Of a stretch of 64,000 nt of DNA, positions 57,501 through 64,000 are shown piece by piece. Source of the stretch: Selaginella tamariscina (lineage: Eukaryota > Streptophyta > Lycopodiopsida > Selaginellales > Selaginellaceae); contig PUQB01000526.1 in assembly GCA_003024785.1 (NCBI GenBank), positions 1-64,000 on the forward strand, read 5' to 3'. The translations under genes were made by a program, and so were the position numbers. The notes beneath the pieces are model-generated. The model saw only the letters and a list, made by a program, of their open reading frames with translations, did no database searches and was not told the origin of the DNA. Position 1 is the stretch's first letter. Each line of letters starts with the position of its first letter.

Positions 57501-60500
57501 ACTTCTTGACGCCTGGTGCGGAGCCAAGGGTATATGAAGAGGTAAGTAACGTGGTGTGCCTCCTTGCCTTGGTGCTCTGGCCAAACCTTCCTCTTTTGTC
57601 AGGTTACTGACCTTGCCAAGCTGCCTATCACTGTGGAGAATTATCTGGAAGAATTCAACAACGTCAGCAATACTCCGATGAAGCTCGTTCTGTTTCTAGA
57701 TGCTATAGAGCATATATCACGGGTCTGCAGGGTCATCCGACTGCCTCTTGGAAACGCATTACTCCTAGGGGTTGGTGGCAGGGAGGCAAAGTTTGACAAA
57801 GCTCGCCACATTTATGGAGGATTTCGAGTTGTTTCAGGTTTGCATGAGGACTGCTAATAAAAGCACCGGTGTCACATTGGTTTTTCTTTCTTGGTTCAGA
57901 TCGAGATTGCTAAAGGATACGGAAACACGGAATGGAGAGACGACTTGAAGAGAGTACTTATGAAAGCTGGCGTAGACGACAAGGAACGACATTTCTTTCT
58001 TCTGACACTCAGATTCTAACCGACATCTTCCTCGAAGACATTAACAACATCCTCAACTCTGGGGAGGTAATGCCTGAACGTGTGTGGCTTGGAAAGCACT
58101 TATGCAAAACTTTCTTCACACGCGGCAGGTACCCAACGTATGGAAGAACGAGGACCTCGATCTCATTGGCAATGCGATGCGCCCATTCTCATGTCCCAAG
58201 GTCTCCCAGCTACTAAATTGGCCCTTCAGACATTATTCCTGAAGCGTGTGCGACGGAATCTTCACCTTGTCATATGTATGAGTCCAATTGGAGATGCATT
58301 CCGGACCAGACTCCGTATGTTTCCGTCTCTTGTCAACTGCTGCACCATAGATTGGTTTCGCGAATGGCCTGAAGAGGCTCTCCAGTCCGTTGCAAGAAAT
58401 TTCTTAAATGCTACGCAAATGCTTGACAATGAACAGGTCTCTCTCTCTCTTCTCTCTGTTTGGGCTCTGCTATGGACATACTGACGTATCCAGTCTACAG
58501 GTTCGAAAGATAGTTACTGTCTGCGTCTATATCCATCAATCCGTAGAACGGCGCTCGAAGGAATTCTACGAGGAGCTACGCAGATATAATTATGTTACAC
58601 CAACCAGTTACTTGGAGCTTCTTTCCACGTACATCAAGCTGCTAGAGGAGAAGCGGGACGAACTGGAGAGCCTCCGTTCAAGGCTTGAAACAGGGCTGGA
58701 CAAGCTGTTGATGACGGCAGCTGATGTGGAGGTGATGCAAAAGGAACTCGTTGCCTTAGCACCCATACTGGAATCCACAGCCAAAGAAGCCGATGAAATG
58801 ATGATTGCCATTGGCGAAGACAAGAAAGCTGCAGACATCACAAAGCAAGCGGTAATCATTACATCACCTACGTGCGTGGTGCGGTTTCAGTGACCTGATG
58901 TGGGCTGGACTCGACAGGTTTCTAAGCAAGAGGCAGAAGCCAATGCCCAGGCTGCTGACGCCAAAGCTATTGCTGACAGTGCACAACATGATTTGGACGA
59001 GGCTATGCCTGCCCTGGAATCTGCGCTAGCGTCCCTGAAAAGTCTGACTAAGAACGACATTGTTGAAGTGAAGTCTTTAAGGAATCCACCCGAGGGAGTG
59101 AAGCTGGTGATGGAAGCCACTTGCATTATGTTTGTCGTAGCCCCCAAGATGGTCAACGACCCCAACAAGGTATGCTCGTCACCATGCACATGCAGCTCGT
59201 CCTCTTACACTGTTGTTTGGATGCAGCTCGGCAAGAAAATACCTGATTATTGGGAACCTAGTACGAAGATGTTGACGGATCCTCAGAAGTTTCTGGATTC
59301 ACTATTGCAGTTTGATAGGGAAAACATACAAGAATCGACTATACAAAAGATTGAACCGTACCTTGCCATGGAGTCCTTTACTCCAGAGCAGGTGCAACTT
59401 ACCCAGCTTGTCTTTTTTCCTTGCGTTGTGTTCCTTGTGTTGAACACCCATACTTGATGACACAGGTAGCTAGAGTTTCCAAGGCTTGCACATCTATCTG
59501 TATGTGGGTACGGGCAATGCACCAATACTACCAGGTGCTCAAAGTTGTGCGCCCCAAGCGCGAGCAGCTTGCCGTGGCTCAAGCTCTACTCGACGAGACA
59601 ATGGTACAACTTCAGGCAGCACAGGCCAAGCTGAAAGAGGTACAAACAAATAACATTGACTTTTTTATGAGTTGATAATCAGAGAATACGTGTCTCTAGG
59701 TGGAAGAGAATATCGCGAGATTGGAAATGCAGCTGAATGCAGCAATAAAGAAGAAAGAAGATCTGGCAAAGCAGAAGAGGGACTGTGAAGTGAAAATGGA
59801 GCGTGCTGCCAAGCTTATTGGAGGGCTGGGTGGCGAAAGGAAGCGATGGAATGAGACTATAATAGATCTTACAAGGGATATGGAAAATATCGTGGGTGAT
59901 GTTGCGGTTGCATCTGGGGCCATTGCATATGCTGGTCCTTTCACTCCTGCATATCGCCAGCGGCTCAACCAAGAGTGGGTCAAGCTCTTACAGCAGCTCC
60001 AAGTAAGTATACTTTTGCATTCCATTGTCCTCTTTTAACTAACTTACGCGAACTACTTTTGTAGCTGCCACATACCCCTGGCGTCACCTTGCAATCAGTG
60101 CTCAAAGACCCGGTAAAGATGAGGGCATGGAATATTGCTGGCCTTCCCAGTGACACTCTCAGTGAAGACAACGGCATAATAGTATTCAAAGCGCGGCGAT
60201 GGCCTCTCATGATTGATCCACAGGTACTGTAACAGCAAGCTCGTGCGCGCTCACTTACACACACACGCACACGCTCACGCACAGCGTCTGTCCTTACAGG
60301 GGCAAGCCAACAAGTGGGTGAAGAACATGTACAGGGAGACGGGTCTGGACGTGATTAAACTCAGTGAAAGGGATTACCTACGGACTCTAGAGAATGCTGT
60401 GAGATTCGGGAGAGTGGTACTCTTGGAGAATATATGGGAGACGTTAGAGCCAGCCCTGGAGCCTCTTCTCCTGAGACTCACCTTCAAACAGGGTGGAACG

Positions 60501-63500
60501 GAAGTTATTAAAATTGGTGACAACCTCATTCCTTACCATAAAGATTTCAGGTTCTTCATGACAACCAAGCTCCGCAATCCGCACTATGCACCAGAGGTAA
60601 GCAACGAGGTGGAATGTTAAACTTGTGTTTATGCACATGGGGACGAATGTGCAGGTGTGTGTCAAAGTGACGCTCCTCAACTTCTTTGTGACAATGGAAG
60701 GACTCGAAGATCAACTTCTGGTCAAGTGGTTACAAAAGAAAGGCCCGATTTGGCAGAAATGAAAAACCAGCTTGTAATCTCGAATGCCAGTATGAAGCGC
60801 GAACTTAAGGAAATTGAGTCAAAGATCCTCTCTCTTCTCTCAAATGCGCAGGTGAGTGCCTCTTGTTTCATGCCTGATTCTCTCAAGATATATAAAATCT
60901 AAATTACGGGTACAGGGTGATATTTTGGAGGATGAAGTTCTCATTAATACGTTGGCTCAGTCCAAGGTCACCTCAGATGAGATCACAGTAAAGGTTGCGG
61001 AGGCAGAGAAGACGGAGATTGCCATTGATGAGACTCGCGAGGTAAGACGAGAAGAAACGTGTTTGGTTTTAAAACTTATAAAGCTTGCTGCAGGTGTATC
61101 GCAAAGTGGCAACCAGAGCCTCCATTCTCTTCTTCTGCATCTCAGACTTGGCCATTGTGGATCCCATGTACCAATACAGTCTTGCCTGGTTCATCTCTTT
61201 GTTTGGACGTGCTATCGAGAGTGCTGCCCAGGCGTCCATCATTGACAAACGAATAGAAAACTTGAATGAATATTTCACCTACTCATTGTACGTGAATATC
61301 TGCCGCTCGCTCTTTGAAAAGCACAAGCTCATGTTCTCATTTTTGCTGTGCATCAAGATTATGCAGGTAAGTTTCCTACCAATGTTTTTTTTTTTTACAA
61401 TTCTGACATGACAGGGACGTAAAGAAGTGGACCCTGCTGAGTGGCGTTTCTTGTTGGCTGGTGCCGCAAGCACGGTGGCGCTCAGTCCCAACCCGGCTCC
61501 TTCATGGCTTACTGACAAGGTGATCTCGTCTCACCTGTTTCCACTAAGTACAACTTTGTTAAATGGATTGTCTTTTTTGTCAGTCATGGATTGAAATCAC
61601 CAATCTCAGCAAGCTTCCCAATTTCCTAGAGTTGGACCAGCACGTTGCTCAGAATACAGAACACTACAGGAAGTATTTTGATAGTCCGGAGGCACATCGA
61701 GAGCCATTGGCCGGTGAGTGGGACACAAAGTTAAACCAGTTGCAGAAGCTACTTCTTTCTTCGCTGTCTTCGAGTGGACAAGGCTCTGCTGGGTGTTCAG
61801 GTGCGAGAGTGTGTGCCTCTGCGTGCATGAGAGAGAGACTGATATTGTTACCGCCTCAGGACTTTGTAGCTGCCAAAATGGGCCAGCGGTTTATAGAGCC
61901 TCCTGCATTTGATCTTGCATCTTGTTACAAGGACGGATCCAACTCGTCACCCCTTATTTTCGTTCTTTCAGCAGGTGCTGATCCTATGGCGGATCTTCTC
62001 AAGCTTGCAGATGAACTTAGATTCACAAAAAGTTTGAGAAGGTAGGTTTATGTCATACGTGCCACATGCACCTACATGTGTGTGTGAGAGAGAGAATTAA
62101 CAATGTTTCGGCAGGTGTCTCTGGGTCAAGGGCAAGGTCCGAAAGCAGAGAAGTTGTTAGAGTTGGGGATGGAGCGGGGAATGTGGGTGTGCTTGCAGAA
62201 CTGTCATTTGTCGCAATCATGGATGCCAGCTTTAGAGCGCATAGTTGACAATATCGATCCTGAGAAGGTATTTAGAGACGTGGGCATCATACATTTGTAT
62301 ACATTTGTTTGTTTGAGTGCAGGTGCATAAAGATTTCCGATTGTGGCTGACGAGCATGCCCAGTCCAGATTTTCCTGTTTCCATCCTTCAAAATGGTGTC
62401 AAGATGACACTGGAACCTCCCAAGGGTTTGAAGTCCAACCTAGCACGCTCTTACCTTCGTTTCACAGATAAGGTTCTCAATGACTGTGCAAAGCCCGACG
62501 AGTGGAAGAAGTTGATATTTGCGAGTTGCCTGTTCCATGCCGTCATCCAAGAGCGGCGTAAGTTCGGACCGCTGGGCTGGAATATCCGTTACGAGTTCAC
62601 TGACGGTGATTTGAGCGTCTGTCAAACCCAAATCAGAATGTTCTTGAACGATTACCCAGAAATCCCATACAAGGTCTCTCCAAATTCAAATGCTTGTTCT
62701 CCTTTCTATGGGAATGCATGCCTGTGTGCAGGTCATTCGATTCCTGTGTGGAGAAATCAATTATGGAGGAAGAGTTACAGATGACAAGGATAGGAGACTG
62801 ATCAACAATCTTCTCTTGATATTCATCAACCCGAAGGTATATAAGAGAGAGACACACACACAATATCTCTGAGATTGACTTTGTGTGTGTGGAAACAGGT
62901 TGTGGAGACGTCTCAGTACTACTTCAGTCCATCGGGTGTGTTTCGTGTTCCAGAGGCATCCAACGTGAACCAGTTCCTGGGCCTATATCAAGGAGCTGCC
63001 ACTTGCCCCCAAGCCAGAAATTTTCGGCCTTCACGAGAATGCAGACATTACATGTGATCAGAACGAATCTTATGACCTCTTTAACACCGTCCTTATGCTC
63101 CAGCCAAGAGAGCAGAGCTCAGGAGGCGGTGGTTTGTCTAGGGAAGATGATAGAGAAGTCTTGCCGGGATATTCTGGAAAAGTTGCCTGCAGTATTCGAT
63201 GTTGAGGCAGTGCTGCAACTCTACCCAACAATGTACAGCGAGAGTATGAATACTGTGTTGACGCAGGAGTGCATTCGCTATAATGGCTTGCTATCAGTGA
63301 TGAAGATGTCATTGCATGATGCACTGAAGGCCTTGAAAGGTCTGGTCGTCATGTCTATGGAGCTTGAGATGGTCTGCAGCAGCATATTTAACAACCAGGT
63401 GCACCATCTACCCGGGTGGCGTGCGTGTGCATGTGTGCGGGTGAGTGTGCATGCATTTGTGTGCGGGTTCCAAACTTAACATGTCAGGGTTTTGATGAAG

Positions 63501-64000
63501 GTGCCTGAAATGTGGGCTGGTAAAGCTTATCCATCACTCAAGCCACTATCATCTTGGGTAGCTGATCTGCTGGAGCGAACTTTGTTTATCAGTACATGGA
63601 TAAAAGATGGTGCTCCTCCAGTCTTTTGGATATCAGGATTCTTCTTCCCTCAGGTTGGTGCTCCTAAGTTTCCTAATTCCAAGGACTAATACGTGCGGGT
63701 GGGTGCATTTTAGGCCTTTTTGACAGGAACACTCCAAAACTTCGCAAGGAAGTACAGGATGCCTATAGATACTGTGGGCTTTGACTTCGTCGTAGTTGAT
63801 GACAGCCATCACGACACGATAAAGAAGGCCCCAGTCGATGGGTGTTACATCCGGGGCCTTTTCTTAGAAGGAGCGCGTTGGAACTATGAGACGCATGTCC
63901 TGGACGAGTCTAAGCCTAAAGAGTTGTACAGTGAATTACCGGTGGTGTGGCTTAAACCTGTTCAGTTTAGAAAGCCACCCACATATGGTATATATGAATG
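48737..64000 (+). CDS. Axonemal dynein heavy chain, inner-arm type (DNAH1-like), 3' end beyond window
   Basis: This gene encodes the motor subunit of an axonemal dynein, an ATPase that slides doublet microtubules in flagella; in a plant it serves sperm motility. I trace 52 exons (listed with the domain entries) and 51 introns, about 12.0 kb coding or 4,000 codons. The order is tail, linker, AAA1-AAA4, stalk, AAA5, AAA6, C-terminal domain. P-loops are visible in AAA1, AAA2 and AAA3. ATG 48737 is the first in-frame Met after a stop and starts a short exon followed by an acidic and lysine-rich N-terminus. Lack of a long N-terminal dimerisation region and the tail sequence favour a single-headed inner-arm chain of the DNAH1 type; DNAH3/7/12 types are the alternatives. 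About 13 small indels interrupt the frame, so it is either a gene in imperfect sequence or a young pseudogene. The last 40-60 codons lie past the window. Confidence 0.9.
51621..53951 (+). other. Dynein heavy chain: linker region (exons 14-21)
   Basis: Exons: 51621-51866, 51923-52276, 52353-52616, 52675-53064, 53126-53353, 53418-53510, 53597-53758, 53820-53951. The text matches a dynein linker (DHC_N2 type): [57 protein letters not shown] and LSEVEKRM. The linker swings across the AAA ring to give the power stroke. The exon ending at 53758 is followed by GC rather than GT (GCAAGC), so the intron 53759-53819 is of the GC-AG class. The intron 53511-53596 carries a CG dinucleotide run. Confidence 0.85.
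54003..55191 (+). other. Dynein heavy chain: AAA1, main ATPase site (exons 22-25)
   Basis: Exons: 54003-54260, 54324-54592, 54657-54843, 54904-55191. Walker A is [10 protein letters not shown] (54213-54242), and Walker B is CFDEFNRI (54426-54449). The segment [20 protein letters not shown] spans the intron at 54593-54656, and a [17 protein letters not shown] segment follows. All key residues of the primary hydrolytic site are intact, and no indel is seen in this block. Confidence 0.93.
55346..56221 (+). other. Dynein heavy chain: AAA2 (exons 26-28)
   Basis: Exons: 55346-55489, 55545-55736, 55799-56221. The P-loop is GPTGAGKT (55397-55420), and [14 protein letters not shown] (about 55694-55735) is the segment around the second acidic motif. 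[10 protein letters not shown] and [14 protein letters not shown] follow in the expected order. The intron before it (55192-55345, 154 bp) is the longest in the gene. Confidence 0.92.
56278..57541 (+). other. Dynein heavy chain: AAA3 (exons 29-30)
   Basis: Exons: 56278-57324 (1047 bp, the largest) and 57380-57541. The P-loop is GETGTGKT (56605-56628), Walker B is [10 protein letters not shown] (about 56796-56825), and the segment [19 protein letters not shown] (about 56941-56997) follows. Two indels fall at the end of the large exon: one base missing in G5 at 57118-57122 and one extra in A3 at 57235-57237. Between and after them the family sequence continues ([30 protein letters not shown]). 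Confidence 0.9.
57603..58436 (+). other. Dynein heavy chain: AAA4, P-loop broken by an indel (exons 31-33)
   Basis: Exons: 57603-57837, 57900-58066, 58129-58436. The segment [10 protein letters not shown] leads into the P-loop, but at 57779-57785 the frame breaks inside it; the next conserved part ([15 protein letters not shown]) continues in another frame. Further single-base losses lie near G2 at 57983-57984 and in C3 at 58182-58184. The rest reads as expected, for example [16 protein letters not shown] and [18 protein letters not shown]. Confidence 0.85.
58501..60002 (+). other. Dynein heavy chain: stalk coiled coil with microtubule-binding tip (exons 34-38)
   Basis: Exons: 58501-58851, 58918-59169, 59227-59391, 59466-59639, 59700-60002. 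The rising coil CC1 (about 58630-59040) is rich in E, K, A and L. The tip contains [20 protein letters not shown] (about 59040-59099), [17 protein letters not shown] and [19 protein letters not shown]. The falling coil CC2 (about 59560-59850) is rich in K and E, and [10 protein letters not shown] follows it. No indel falls here. The tip binds the doublet microtubule in an ATP-controlled way. Confidence 0.92.
60065..61366 (+). other. Dynein heavy chain: AAA5 region (exons 39-43)
   Basis: Exons: 60065-60223, 60300-60596, 60655-60851, 60916-61041, 61094-61366. Landmarks are [91 protein letters not shown] and [19 protein letters not shown]. One base is missing at about 60720-60721 (a G beside CTTCTG). 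Confidence 0.92.
61415..62836 (+). other. Dynein heavy chain: AAA6 region (exons 44-49)
   Basis: Exons: 61415-61519, 61584-61800, 61860-62041, 62115-62267, 62323-62673, 62732-62836. Landmarks are [20 protein letters not shown] (61949-62008), [71 protein letters not shown] and [18 protein letters not shown]. There is one extra base in T3 at 61755-61757 and one missing in A5 at 62027-62031. Confidence 0.9.
62899..64000 (+). other. Dynein heavy chain: C-terminal domain, incomplete (exons 50-52)
   Basis: Exons: 62899-63398, 63488-63653, and 63714 to the window end. Landmarks are [87 protein letters not shown] and [20 protein letters not shown]. Extra bases lie at 62982-62983 (C2), about 63144-63146, and 63487-63489 (G3, at the splice acceptor). 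The sequence stops inside a family segment PPTYGIYE, so the final 40-60 residues are outside the window. Confidence 0.9.

Noticed and set aside
58608..58859. Minus-strand Ser-rich frame opposite the stalk
   Set aside because: It is the usual antisense shadow of a Glu/Lys/Ala-rich coiled coil.

Overview
The window looks like nuclear DNA of a land plant that makes swimming sperm. Its right end (48737-64000, + strand) is a gene for an axonemal dynein heavy chain; flowering plants and conifers lack these, while bryophytes, lycophytes, ferns, cycads and Ginkgo keep them. I can place 52 exons and 51 introns. All but one intron are 46-89 bp (the other is 154 bp), a short and uniform size that recalls Selaginella-type lycophytes; the genus is an inference. 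Plant telomere-type TTTAGGG words and Ty3/gypsy elements support a plant. No rRNA, tRNA, CRISPR or prokaryotic-style operon was seen.

The other ~48 kb is layered transposons. (1) 1-3309: a decayed Ty3/gypsy element on the minus strand (short LTRs, PBS, PPT, broken pol, a 4-unit tandem repeat where gag should be). (2) 3310-5925: a 5'-truncated LINE on the minus strand. (3) 5925-22387 and 28904-30470: at least three rearranged copies of an AT-rich element with long microsatellite-rich inverted ends. It carries a broken protein with a GHTH-x-x-ID-x-FF motif (DUF7869-like) and, in two copies, an array of palindromes around GGATTAATCC. (4) A family of long LTRs (about 1.5-1.8 kb, TGTCATAG...CTCTGACA) occurs eight times: solo LTRs at 9450-10962, 15082-16875 and 37623-39345, a fragment at 22388-22640, and two elements with non-coding interiors (LARD-like) at 22774-28903 (minus) and 40519-47699 (plus). 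Their interiors are strings of short stem-loops kept in both copies. (5) 31694-33944: a 2.2-kb non-coding insertion between 15-bp direct repeats. (6) 34568-48400: a Ty3/gypsy element of about 4.9 kb (200-bp LTRs, gag, protease, RT, RNase H, integrase), split by one solo LTR and one LARD-like element, each with a 5-bp target duplication.

The insertions can be ordered in time: the 34568-48400 gypsy element landed beside the dynein gene, then long-LTR elements landed in its RNase H and integrase regions; others of that family landed in the DUF7869-like element. The gypsy 3' LTR, which has a TATA box and a G-box/ABRE-like site, ends 336 bp upstream of the dynein ATG.

The dynein gene encodes tail, linker, AAA1-AAA6, stalk with microtubule-binding tip and most of the C-terminal domain; it runs off the right edge. 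Its exons carry about 13 small indels, most in homopolymers and 11 of them after 57100. They are either sequencing errors or early decay, and the sequence alone cannot decide.
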